From contig JADZBE010000010.1 of the NCBI GenBank assembly GCA_020852275.1, positions 1-64,000 on the forward strand: DNA of 64,000 nt. The letters are read 5' to 3'. The position numbers and the translations under genes are program-made. This document shows, one piece after another, positions 39,381-47,498 of the stretch. This DNA is from Phycisphaerales bacterium (GTDB lineage Bacteria; Planctomycetota; Phycisphaerae; UBA1845). Each line of letters begins with the position of its first letter. Position 1 is the stretch's first letter. Under the pieces are notes generated by a model that was not told the DNA's origin, searched no databases, and worked only from the letters and a program-made list of their open reading frames with translations.

Positions 39381-40361
39381 GTGTTCAAGTATTGCCGCAT
39401 CCAGTTTCGCAGGGCGATCCTCTTGACGTTGGCAAGTCCGCTCCTTGCGTGCGCGCTGCAGAACGCCCAACCCGCGCCGCAGGACGCGCACCCCGCGACA
39501 GGCAAACCGGACATCTACGACCGCAAGGCCGACGGGTTCAAGCAGATTGAGACGGCGTTGGCGGTGGCGAAACGCGAGAACAAGCGCGTGCTGCTGCAGT
39601 TCGGCGCGAACTGGTGCCCCTGGTGCCACAAGCTGCACGACCTGTTCAAGAGCAACAAGGACATCGCCCGCACGCTGCTGTACGAATACGAGGTCGTGCT
39701 CATCGACGTGGACACCGTGGACGGCAAAGTCCACAACGCGGACGTGAACGCCAAGTACGGCAACCCGATGCAGAAGGGTCTGCCGGTGATCGTCGTTCTG
39801 GATGCGAGCGGGTCGCCGCTGACGACGCAGGACACCGCCGCCTTGGAGGACGGCGACCACCACGATCCCGCCAAGGTGGCCGAGTTTCTCGGCAAGTGGA
39901 AGGCCGCGCCGCAAAACGCCGACGACGTGCTGAAGTCCGCGCTGGCGGCGGCGAAGACTGGCTCCAAGAAGGTGTTCTTGTACTTCTCCGCGCCGTGGTG
40001 CCCGTGGTGTCACAAGATGTCCGACTGGCTGGCGAGGCCGGAAGTGGCGGCGCTGATGGGCAAGGCTTACGTGCCGGTGATGATCGACCGCGACCGGATG
40101 ACCGGGGGCGGCGAGATGGACGCCAAGTTCCAGGGCACGCAGAACGGCGGCATCCCGTTCTTCGTCGTGCTCGATGCTGACGGCAAGAAACTTGCGGACG
40201 GCGTCGGCGACGACGGCAAGGGCGGCAAGGGCAACGTCGGCTTTCCGGTCGAGCCGCACGAGGTCGGTCATCTCATCAGCGTCCTCAAGCAGACCGGCCC
40301 GCAGTTGACGGACGCGGATCTCAAGGCACTGGAGAGCAGCCTGGCCAAGAAGCCCTCGTGA
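39381..40361 (+). CDS. Lipoprotein with two thioredoxin-like domains
   Basis: A 326-residue exported protein. The start is decided by the ribosome binding site: GGAGGA (39368-39373) lies 7 nt before GTG 39381 and overlaps the other candidate, ATG 39366. The signal peptide ends in LLAC (lipobox, Cys 24). Domain 1 has the redox motif WCPWCHK at residues 78-84 and a cis-Pro strand LPVIVVLDASG. Domain 2 has WCPWCHK at 206-212 and IPFFVVLDADG. WCPWC is typical of DsbD-gamma or SoxW-like thioredoxins acting outside the cytoplasm, where they exchange disulfides. The duplication of the whole motif is unusual. A convergent hairpin follows the gene. Confidence 0.88.
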   Translation: MFKYCRIQFRRAILLTLASPLLACALQNAQPAPQDAHPATGKPDIYDRKADGFKQIETALAVAKRENKRVLLQFGANWCPWCHKLHDLFKSNKDIARTLLYEYEVVLIDVDTVDGKVHNADVNAKYGNPMQKGLPVIVVLDASGSPLTTQDTAALEDGDHHDPAKVAEFLGKWKAAPQNADDVLKSALAAAKTGSKKVFLYFSAPWCPWCHKMSDWLARPEVAALMGKAYVPVMIDRDRMTGGGEMDAKFQGTQNGGIPFFVVLDADGKKLADGVGDDGKGGKGNVGFPVEPHEVGHLISVLKQTGPQLTDADLKALESSLAKKPS

Positions 40362-40413
40362 CCCGGCGCCTGGAGCGCCTGACGAAGGTCACGGCAATCG
40401 CTCATCCGCACCC

Positions 40414-40469
40414 GTAGCGCAAGCGAGGGAGGTCCGCGCGTAGGCGCCTACCGCCCTCGCTTGCGCTAC
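40414..40469. terminator. Bidirectional hairpin (REP-E)
   Basis: A 16-bp perfect inverted repeat GTAGCGCAAGCGAGGG / CCCTCGCTTGCGCTAC with a 24-nt loop, between convergent genes. A single arm of the same sequence type (CCCTCGCTGGCGCTAC) occurs at about 43300, so it is also a dispersed element. Confidence 0.65.
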
Positions 40470-40497
40470 AGGTTCGGCAAGGCCGGCGGCGCGGCGC

Positions 40498-41685
40498 TCA
40501 GTGCCCCCGCGCCCGGCGTGCCAGTTCCGCGAGGAACCGATCCGCCTCCGCGTAGCGCGAGAAGCGACGCTCGTCCGCACGGAACTGCGGCGTATGCGCG
40601 TGGCCTCTCCCGTTGCTCCAGCGCAGCCCGTGCTGCTTGTGCAGCAGCTCATGGTGCATGACGCTGTCGAGCACGAACTCGGGCACGTGGGGGGCATCGA
40701 GCGCGGCGCCGATCTGCACTTCGTCGCGCGTGAAGTCATAGTGCCCGAACTTGCACATCGCCACGCGGTCGCTCCAGGCGAGTCTGGGTCGTGCCACTTG
40801 GCCGGCGAAGTACGCCGCGTTGACGCGATCAAAAGATGCGGTAAGGTCATGCACGGCGCCGCGCGACAAACTCACGGCGCCCGACGCCGCCTCGAGCGCC
40901 GACTCGACGGATCGGTATTCGGCGGACTGCATTCGATTCAGCACGGCGCCGTCGCGGCCCTCGGGCAGAAAGATCGTGCGCCCCATCGCCTCAAACGCCG
41001 CGGCGTCGAAGGAAATCATCGGCGTCGGCAGTCGCAGCAGCGTCCGCTGCTCGTTCCAGCGGATTCTGTAGATTCCGCGCATCGGGCGGAAATGGATCCA
41101 CAGCGCCGCGCTACGGCGGCGATTCTGCGCCGCCGCCGCTTCGAGACCTCGGCGCGCGAGGTCCAGCGCCGAGGCATACCTCTCGAAGTGCGCAGGCTCC
41201 GCCAGATACGCCAGCCAGCCGCGCATGTTGCGGTGATCGGCGTGAAGCGACGCAGGCTCGACGCCGTGGTGTTCAATCAGCCGCTCTACGTGCCGGTGCT
41301 CGCCGATGATCGCGGCGTGCACGGCGTCTCTTGTCACAAGGGAGGCCGGATTGCCCAGCGCGTCGAGCAGGGCTTCGAACTTCGACGGCAACCCCGTGAG
41401 GCGAAGGATGGGCGCGGGGCCGCGCGGCGGGCTGTCAACGGACTCGGCGGCGGAGGGCAGCGCGTCGACGTTCACGCCGCGCAGGAACAGGAGCGCGGCC
41501 CGCGTGGGCGCGGGGAGGTGGCGGTCCGACAGGCCCTCACGATGCAGAAGGTCGTCCACGACGCGGGTGCTGCGTTCGATGAGCGTCCGCAGGCGCGCCT
41601 TGCCCTCCGCCGTCAGCGGCGCGGCGATCTCGCGCCGCACGTGCTGCGTGAACCGAACCAACCCTTGAACTGAAACCCGCTTCAT
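40498..41685 (-). CDS. SprT-like zinc metalloprotease domain protein
   Basis: A 395-residue protein. The C-terminal 130 residues form an SprT-like domain: LTASFDRVNAAYFAGQVARP, RLAWSDR, FGHYDFTRDEVQIGAALDAP, and the zinc motif VMHHELLHKQHG (HExxH form HELLH), followed by a downstream His and Glu region (AHTPQFRADERRF). SprT/Spartan-type proteins cleave DNA-bound or other proteins. The first 260 residues are helical with no recognised domain. ATG 41685 (MKRVSVQGLVRF) is used; the preceding TTG is unlikely. It begins 31 bp after the ABC permease gene on the same strand, so it is probably the third gene of that operon, though a functional link is unproven. Confidence 0.75.
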   Translation of the reverse strand: MKRVSVQGLVRFTQHVRREIAAPLTAEGKARLRTLIERSTRVVDDLLHREGLSDRHLPAPTRAALLFLRGVNVDALPSAAESVDSPPRGPAPILRLTGLPSKFEALLDALGNPASLVTRDAVHAAIIGEHRHVERLIEHHGVEPASLHADHRNMRGWLAYLAEPAHFERYASALDLARRGLEAAAAQNRRRSAALWIHFRPMRGIYRIRWNEQRTLLRLPTPMISFDAAAFEAMGRTIFLPEGRDGAVLNRMQSAEYRSVESALEAASGAVSLSRGAVHDLTASFDRVNAAYFAGQVARPRLAWSDRVAMCKFGHYDFTRDEVQIGAALDAPHVPEFVLDSVMHHELLHKQHGLRWSNGRGHAHTPQFRADERRFSRYAEADRFLAELARRARGH

Positions 41686-41716
41686 GGGCAACGACCGCTT
41701 CGAGCACCCCTCCCGC

Positions 41717-43045
41717 TCACTTCGCCTCCATTCGCGCGAACAGCGTGCTGCCTGCCGCGAAGCACGTCAGCCCCACGCCGACCAGCACGCCGCAGGGCAG
41801 CATCATCTCGCCGAAGGTGTACCCGCGGAAGATCGGTCCTTCCAGCGCCAGCACCGTCCACTTCACAGGGCTGATGCTCGCCAGCGAGCGCATCCACGCC
41901 GGCATGAAGAACAGCGGCATCATGCCGCCGCCCAGCATGGCCATCACGATCAGCACCGCCCAGCCGATGCCCCCCGCCGACGCCTCCGTGCGACCCGCCA
42001 CCGCCAGCATCATCATGATGCCCGTGAAGCAGATCGCCGCGCACAGGACGCCCATCGCGAGGTAGGCGTAGTTCTCGGGCCGCACGCCGAAGACGATCAT
42101 CGCGAAGAGCAGCAGGAGGATCGTTACGGCGAGGAGCATGATGAAACAGGCCGCGCCCTTGCCCGCCAGCACGTGCCAGCGCGCCAGCGGCGCGAGGCGG
42201 AGGCGCACCAGCGTTCCGCGCGACCGCTCGACGACCAGCGAAATGCCGAACGACGCGGCACAGCCCATCAGCCCCCAGACCAGCGACTGCGGGAAGGTGA
42301 CGTCCATCGGGTTGTTCGGAAACTCCGAGGCGGCGCGGTCCCAGCGGACTTCCTTCACGTCCACCTTCACAGGCTGCCACCCCTCGGAGAGGATGCTGCC
42401 ATCCTCGCCGGCAGCAGCGCCGTCACCCGCACCGTCGCCCGCCTTCGTGTCCGCAACCATGACCATGAACGGATCAAGCGCCGCAAAGAACGTGCTGAAG
42501 ATTCCCTTCTGCAGCGGCGAGAGAGACTCATCCTTGTTGATGTCCTCCATTGCCAGCCGCGTTTGCTTGCGCATGGCCTCCGGGTCCGTGAACGCCTTGA
42601 ACATGTCCTGCGCGGCGTGCTGCATGATGACGCCCTGGAGCATGCCCGCCTCGGCCTTGCGGCTGGGGTCCACGCCCAGCTCGAGGGAGCTGCCGCCACC
42701 CCAGAAGGGGCGCGCCGCCGACTCCGCGTAGCCCTTGGGGACGCGGATGTAAGCCGTCTTCCGCCCCTTGCGCACCAGCGCGACGGCGTCGTCGAAGGCC
42801 CGCGTTTCCATCTCGATTTCCGGCGCTTTGCGAAAGCGCTCGACGAGGGCCTTGGAAGGCTCGGTCTGATCCTCGTCCACGATCAGCACGGCGATGGGAT
42901 TGGCTCCGTCGCCCGCGCCGCGGAACATCAGCCCGAAGAACACCGCGTAGATCAGTGGAAATCCGAGGACGAAGAAGAAGCCGACGCGGTCGCGCGTCAG
43001 CACGAGCAAGTCCTTTTTCGCCAGGGTGAGTATCTGCTGAGTCAC
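41717..43045 (-). CDS. ABC-2 type exporter permease
   Basis: A 442-residue membrane protein. GTG 43045 is the start: GGAAGGAAG lies 9 nt upstream, and the frame above it runs through a REP-D repeat. Topology: cytosolic start (QQILTLAKKDLLVLTRDRVG), TM1 (FFFVLGFPLIYAVFFGLMF), a large extracytoplasmic domain of about 210 residues, and then five helices from FPQSLVWGLMGCAASFGISL to VLVGVGLTCFAAGSTLF. This is the ABC-2/NatB-like layout, in which the permease pairs with one ATPase to export a substrate or remodel lipids. The ATPase is encoded 314 bp upstream on the same strand. Confidence 0.88.
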   Translation of the reverse strand: MTQQILTLAKKDLLVLTRDRVGFFFVLGFPLIYAVFFGLMFRGAGDGANPIAVLIVDEDQTEPSKALVERFRKAPEIEMETRAFDDAVALVRKGRKTAYIRVPKGYAESAARPFWGGGSSLELGVDPSRKAEAGMLQGVIMQHAAQDMFKAFTDPEAMRKQTRLAMEDINKDESLSPLQKGIFSTFFAALDPFMVMVADTKAGDGAGDGAAAGEDGSILSEGWQPVKVDVKEVRWDRAASEFPNNPMDVTFPQSLVWGLMGCAASFGISLVVERSRGTLVRLRLAPLARWHVLAGKGAACFIMLLAVTILLLLFAMIVFGVRPENYAYLAMGVLCAAICFTGIMMMLAVAGRTEASAGGIGWAVLIVMAMLGGGMMPLFFMPAWMRSLASISPVKWTVLALEGPIFRGYTFGEMMLPCGVLVGVGLTCFAAGSTLFARMEAK

Positions 43046-43359
43046 GCGTTTACGCTTCCTTCCTCGAGAGCCCCAGAGCGCGCCTGCGCCGCCATCTTCC
43101 CGAGCCGCGCTTTTTCCGAGCCGCGCCCTGTCAGAGCCGCGCCCGTCAGGAAGCGGTCCCTCCCCATGCCCCATGCGGGCGCCGACGCAGCGAGACTAAA
43201 CCCCTCGCTTATGTGAGGGCTTCTGATGGCTGCACTCGGCCTTCCGCATCCGGCATTCTGCATTCTGCATTCTGCATTCCCCCTTGCAGGCTCGCCCTCG
43301 CTGGCGCTACGGGTTCTGATGCCGCGCCCGTCAGGAAGGGTTTCCGGCTCGCACGCGGG
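43046..43359. other. Repeat-filled gap inside the ABC operon
   Basis: It holds two REP-D copies (43126-43157, 43318-43340), a REP-E arm near 43300, and a short tandem CATTCTG heptamer at 43253-43279. No gene. Confidence 0.6.
43253..43279. repeat. Tandem CATTCTG heptamer
   Basis: Four consecutive units of CATTCTG, the last imperfect. Confidence 0.8.
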
Positions 43360-44208
43360 TCAATCGCGCAAGTGCCGCCCCGTCAGGTGCAGGAACACGC
43401 GCTCCAGGTCCGGGCGCTCGACGCGGAACTGCCGCAGCGGACCGGCCTCGCGCAGGCGGATCAGCTCCGCCAGCGGGTCGTCCGCCTCGATGCGCTGCTC
43501 GACGCCGTTGCTCTCCACGATGACCGAGCTGCGCCCGCCGTGCGCGTCGATGAGCTTGTCCACCGTGTCCAGCGCGAGGATGCGCCCCATGTCCATGATG
43601 GCCACGCGATCGCAGAGCTTCTGCGCCTCTTCCATGTAATGCGTGGTGTAGAGGACCGTCAGCCCCTTCTCGCGGAGGGCAAGAATGTTGTCAAAGAGGG
43701 CGTTGCGCGACTGGGGATCGACGCCCACGGTCGGCTCGTCGAGGAGCAGCATGCGCGGCTCGTGGACCACGGCGACGGCGAGGTTGAGCCGCCGCTTCAT
43801 GCCGCCGGAGTAGGCGGAGGCACGGTCTTTGCGGCGGTCATACAAGCCCACAAACTGCAGCGCCCAATCCGCCCGTTGCTTCAGCGCCCCGGCTTTCAAG
43901 CCTTGAAGACTGCCGAAGAACCGCACGTTCTCCTCGGCCGTAAGCTCTTCGTAAATCGCCAGCGACTGCGGCGCGACCCCGAGCCGCGAACGCACGGCGG
44001 AATCGCGCGGCGAGCCGCCGTCAATCTCGACGCTCCCGCCGTCCGCATCCAGCAGACCGACACAGACGTTGATGGTCGTGCTCTTGCCCGCGCCGTTGGG
44101 ACCGAGCAGTCCGAAGATCTCCTTCGGCCGGATCTCGAAGGACACGTCGTCCACGGCGCGGCGAGCGCCCCCGTCGAATGACTTGCTCAAATTGCTGACC
44201 CGAAGCAT
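43360..44208 (-). CDS. ABC transporter ATP-binding protein
   Basis: A 282-residue ATPase. Walker A: GLLGPNGAGKST (residues 33-44). Q-loop: GVAPQSLAIYEELTAEENV. Signature: YSGGMKRRL (133-141). Walker B: MLLLDEPTVGVDP. H-loop: TTHYMEE. The short C-terminal extension (VIVESNGVEQ to FLHLTGRHLRD) is that of NatA/DrrA-type exporters. It forms an exporter with the ABC-2 permease downstream; the substrate is unknown. ATG 44208 begins MLRVSNLSKSF. The much longer open frame above it runs through repeats and is not protein-like. Confidence 0.94.
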   Translation of the reverse strand: MLRVSNLSKSFDGGARRAVDDVSFEIRPKEIFGLLGPNGAGKSTTINVCVGLLDADGGSVEIDGGSPRDSAVRSRLGVAPQSLAIYEELTAEENVRFFGSLQGLKAGALKQRADWALQFVGLYDRRKDRASAYSGGMKRRLNLAVAVVHEPRMLLLDEPTVGVDPQSRNALFDNILALREKGLTVLYTTHYMEEAQKLCDRVAIMDMGRILALDTVDKLIDAHGGRSSVIVESNGVEQRIEADDPLAELIRLREAGPLRQFRVERPDLERVFLHLTGRHLRD

Positions 44209-45028
44209 GTGCGGATCGTAGCGACGCGTCGAGTGCAGGCAATCCCGCGGGAGGCTGGGATCGGCGACTTGCCGCGCGGACGAGCGGGATCGGCTGCGAC
44301 TGGGTGGCGTGGGCTGTGGACGAGCGGCGTGGGTTGCGAAAAGGTGGTGAAGCACGCGGTGGAGCATCCGGCGGCGACTCGGCCACCGATGTTCGGACTT
44401 CTTCGCACATGCTTTGACCTGCCCGTGGACCGGCTTCAGCCGGTCGGCGTCTGCCACCAACATCAGTGGGTGGATACGATGCCCGCGCCAAGCAAGACAA
44501 GCCGGCTTCAACCGGCTTCCCGCAAGGGTCTCCGCATCAGCAGGCATGTCTAACATAGAATCCGTATCCACCTCAACTGGCACGCCATCCACGATCAACC
44601 GATGCTTCGCGGACGCACGGAGGTCGAGAGACGCCGACCGTGAATCCACCTTCAACAAGCCCGGCTGAAGCCGGATGAAAACAAGAATGGTCGCCCGGTT
44701 CCCCACCAACTGAAGTGGGTGGCAGGATCCGGCCGGCTGAAGCCGACCCATGATGGCGCTGCCGGCTACGTCGATGGCGCTGCCGGAAACATCCATGGCG
44801 CACGCATTGCGGGTGCCGCGCCCGGATTACTGGCCACACCCACTCGTGCGAACCCTGCAAGCTTCCTTTCGGGCACGCGCCAATTCCTCTACAATGCAAC
44901 CGTCTTTTCGGCTGCGCGGACGTGAGCGGCGGGTTCACGCCCACGGCGCAGTGCCGGGATCCGCCGGGCGAAAGATCGCCGACCGCCGCGCGGCCTTGCG
45001 CGGCAGATTGAAAGGAAGGAAGGACGCC
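44209..45028. other. 820-bp divergent gap with REP-F palindromes
   Basis: Between two divergent genes. It holds at least five short palindromes of the GCCGGCTTCAGCCGG type (near 44429, 44501, 44513, 44661 and 44729), some beside CCAACTGAAGTGGGTGG or similar. A direct repeat of GATGGCGCTGCCGG lies at 44752 and 44776. TACAAT at 44890-44895 may be the -10 box for the dipeptidase gene. Confidence 0.55.
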
Positions 45029-46399
45029 GTGATCAACAAAGTCATCGAGTACATTGACGCCCACCGCGAAAGTTACGTCGAGCGCCTCAAGGACCTGCTG
45101 CGCATCAAAAGCATCTCCACGGACCCGTCCATGAAGCAGGAGACGCGCCGCGCCGGGGAGTGGGTGCTCAAGACGATGAAGGACTGCGGCATCAAGGCGG
45201 AGCTGATCGAGACGCCGGGTCATCCGGCCGTGTTCGCCTCGATGGACGGCGGCGGCAAGGGTCCGACCGTGCTGGTGTACGGACATTACGACGTGCAGCC
45301 CACCGGCGACGAATCCCTCTGGAAAAGCCCGCCGTTCGAGCCCACCGTCCGCGACGGGTCCCTCTTCGCGCGCGGCTCGGCGGACGACAAGGGGCAGGCC
45401 GTCTGCCACCTCTTCGCCGCGGAGGCGTGGATGAAAGCCGCCGGCAAGCTGCCGGTGCGCACGAAGTTCCTCATCGAGGGCGAAGAGGAGATCAGCTCGC
45501 CCAACCTGGAGACGATCATCCGCACGCACCGCGACCGGCTGGCGTGCGATTTCATCGTCCTGTCCGACACGTCCAAGTTCAACAAGGGCGTGCCTGCGAT
45601 CACCTACGGCACCAAGGGGCTGGTGTACAAGGAGGTGACGCTGTACGGACCGAAGCAGGACCTGCACAGCGGCTCGTTCGGCGGCACCGTGACCAACCCG
45701 GGCAACGCGCTGGCGAGCATCATTGCCTCCATGAAAGACCCGGTGACCAACCGCGTGCTCATCCCCGGATTCTACGACGATGTGCTGGAGATGGACGCGG
45801 ACGAGAAGGGGAAGATGCTCGGCCTGCCGTTTGAGGAGCTGAAGTTCCGCGAGGACGTCGGCGTGAACATGACCAACGGCGAGCACGGATACAACACCGT
45901 CGAGCGCAAATGGGTCCGCCCCACGCTCGATGTCAACGGCATTCTCTGCGGCTTCACGGGACAGGGCGGCTCGACGATCATCCCGAGCAAGGCCATGGCC
46001 AAGGTGTCGATGCGCCTCGTGCCCAACATGAACCCGCGGAAGATCTACCAGGCGTTCGACGAGACGGTGCACCTGCTGGCGCCGCAGGGCGTGCGCATCG
46101 AGATCAAGACGTTCGGCTGCGCCGCGCCGTACATGTGCCCGCTGAGTTCACCGGCGATGAAGGCGGCCGCGGCGGCGATCGAATCCGGTTACGGCGTCGC
46201 GCCGGCGTTCATCCGCGAGGGCGGGTCGCTGCCGATCCTGCCGATGTTCAAGGAGGTGCTGGGGGCGGAGTCGATCATGATGGGCTTCTGCGACCCGAAC
46301 TGCAACGCGCACGGTCCGAATGAGTTCTTCGACCTCGACGATCTGCACAAGGGCATCCGCTCGGCGGCGCAGTTTCTGGAGAGGATGGCGGGAGGGTAG
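45029..46399 (+). CDS. M20 family dipeptidase
   Basis: A 456-residue metallopeptidase. The start is GTG 45029 with GGAAGGAAGGA 6 nt upstream. Zinc-site motifs in order: VLVYGHYDVQP, ARGSADDKGQ, FLIEGEEEISSPN, VLSDTSKFNKGVPAITYGTKG, then HSGSFGGTVTNPG in the dimerisation/lid domain, and NAHGPNEFFDLDDLHKGI at the end. This is the carnosinase/CNDP-like branch of M20, which hydrolyses dipeptides in the cytoplasm. No signal peptide is visible from GTG 45029. It is a single gene. Confidence 0.95.
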   Translation: MINKVIEYIDAHRESYVERLKDLLRIKSISTDPSMKQETRRAGEWVLKTMKDCGIKAELIETPGHPAVFASMDGGGKGPTVLVYGHYDVQPTGDESLWKSPPFEPTVRDGSLFARGSADDKGQAVCHLFAAEAWMKAAGKLPVRTKFLIEGEEEISSPNLETIIRTHRDRLACDFIVLSDTSKFNKGVPAITYGTKGLVYKEVTLYGPKQDLHSGSFGGTVTNPGNALASIIASMKDPVTNRVLIPGFYDDVLEMDADEKGKMLGLPFEELKFREDVGVNMTNGEHGYNTVERKWVRPTLDVNGILCGFTGQGGSTIIPSKAMAKVSMRLVPNMNPRKIYQAFDETVHLLAPQGVRIEIKTFGCAAPYMCPLSSPAMKAAAAAIESGYGVAPAFIREGGSLPILPMFKEVLGAESIMMGFCDPNCNAHGPNEFFDLDDLHKGIRSAAQFLERMAGG

Positions 46400-46481
46400 T
46401 GCCTCACGATTGTCGCGCCGCACGCCGTTCGCACCGCGCGACTTTCGCGCCGCACGATTCTTGCACCGCTTGTGCTTCAGA

Positions 46482-46545
46482 GCCGCGACTGAAAGGGGGC
46501 GAGTTCTGATTGTCCTTCAGAGCCGCGACCGTAAGGGAGCGGGTT
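46482..46545. repeat. REP-D direct pair
   Basis: Two direct copies of TTCAGAGCCGCGAC(C/T)G with (T)AAGGGRGCG following, separated by about 20 bp. They lie in the gap before the antitoxin gene. Confidence 0.75.
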
Positions 46546-46649
46546 ATGACAATCAGAACCGGCAGAGATCCCCTGCGGTCGCAGCCCAACTCAAATGTGA
46601 TTTCAGCGGGGCACGACACTGAAACAAGGCATGGAAGCGAGCACGTTTC

Positions 46650-46856
46650 ATGAACATCGAACTGCCGCCGCGCACGGCCGAGTTCGTGGAGGATCAGGTC
46701 CGCTGCGGAGCGTTTGCTTCACCGGACGACATCGTGACGGCGGCGCTGGAGTGCCTTCGCGCGGACCGGGAATTCGGCGACTTCGCGCCCGGCGAACCGG
46801 AGCAGTTGTTGGAGGAAGGCGAGAATGACGACAACTCGACTCGGAGCCAGGCGTGA
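46650..46856 (+). CDS. ParD-like antitoxin
   Basis: A 68-residue protein with the ParD/CopG pattern: MNIELPPRTAEFVEDQVRCG (ribbon strand and helix), AFASPDDIVTAALECLRADR (second helix), then an acidic tail that would wrap a toxin. Such antitoxins bind their own promoter and neutralise a RelE/ParE toxin encoded just downstream. No RelE/ParE-like ORF follows. Only a 46-codon unrecognised ORF (46860) and minisatellites lie there, so the toxin appears to have been lost. Confidence 0.75.
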   Translation: MNIELPPRTAEFVEDQVRCGAFASPDDIVTAALECLRADREFGDFAPGEPEQLLEEGENDDNSTRSQA

Positions 46857-46859
46857 CCC

Positions 46860-47000
46860 ATGGAAATGACCGATCCGCCCGCCGGTGATTCACCGCCAAC
46901 GGTTCCCGGGCGACACCACAAAGTCCTCAAACTGCGCATTCTGAAGCCCGCCGACGAGCGAACGCGGAGACGATTTGCCAATGGGTGCTACCCGCCGTGA
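46860..47000 (+). CDS. Short unrecognised ORF after the antitoxin
   Basis: A 46-codon frame starting 3 bp after the antitoxin stop (MEMTDPPAGD, then KVLKLRILKPADERTRRRFA). Its end runs into the first minisatellite. Position suggests a degraded or replaced toxin, but it has no RelE/ParE features. It may not be a gene. Confidence 0.2.
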   Translation: MEMTDPPAGDSPPTVPGRHHKVLKLRILKPADERTRRRFANGCYPP

Positions 47001-47320
47001 GTTGAAGGGTGTGTGCAAGGAAGACACTGCCGGCACGGCAGTGGCACGCGGTGTAGCCCGCCGCAATTTGAAGGTTGTGTGCAGGGAAGACACTGCCGAC
47101 ACGGCAGTGGCACGCGGTGTAACCCGCCGCGATTCGAGGGGGTGTGCAGGACCCCACCCTGAACGCTGAACCCTGAACCCTGGACCCTGAACCCTGAACG
47201 CTGAACCCTGAACGCTGAACCACGAACCCGGTTTAACCCGCCGCGATTCTTGACGCTCGGAGTCGTTGCGGCGATTCTTGACGCTCGGGGTCGTTGCTGC
47301 GATGCTTGGCGGGCGTTGCA
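46981..47320. repeat. Cluster of three minisatellites
   Basis: (1) 46981-47158: about 2.5 units of a 66-bp repeat containing GACACTGCCG(A/G)CACGGCAGTG and CCCGCCGC. (2) About 47159-47223: eight or so heptamers TGAACCC / TGAACGC. (3) About 47240-47305: a 28-bp unit GCGATTCTTGACGCTCGG(A/G)G plus TCGTTGC, 2.4 copies. The arrays abut one another. Confidence 0.85.
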
Positions 47321-47498
47321 CTGGGGAATGTAGGAAACGCCCCAGGGAAGCTCGTGGTGGAAGTTCTGGGATGGACGTACTTCCCACCTGGCCCCGCGCA
47401 AGCACCGACGGATTACCGGCGGGAGAGCCGGTGTCCCAGCCGATATTGACTCTCACCCCGGGCTGCCATGTCGCATGGGATGAAACAACGGAGAGGGA

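Noticed and set aside
40414..40469. Hairpin GTAGCGCAAGCGAGGG as part of a tRNA-like or attachment site
   Set aside because: There is no tRNA gene and no direct duplication at a distance. Its position between convergent genes fits a terminator or dispersed repeat.
41684..43216. 510-codon + frame opposite the ABC permease
   Set aside because: It is His/Arg-rich and antisense to clear transmembrane segments and ABC-2 topology.
44750..45028. N-terminal extension of the M20 dipeptidase from ATG 44750
   Set aside because: The extension translates repeats and a promoter-like region. GTG 45029 has a strong ribosome binding site and begins at the conserved N-terminus.
46975..47169. 64-codon + frame through the 66-bp minisatellite
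   Set aside because: It exists only because the repeat unit is a multiple of three. It has no ribosome binding site and no homology I recognise.
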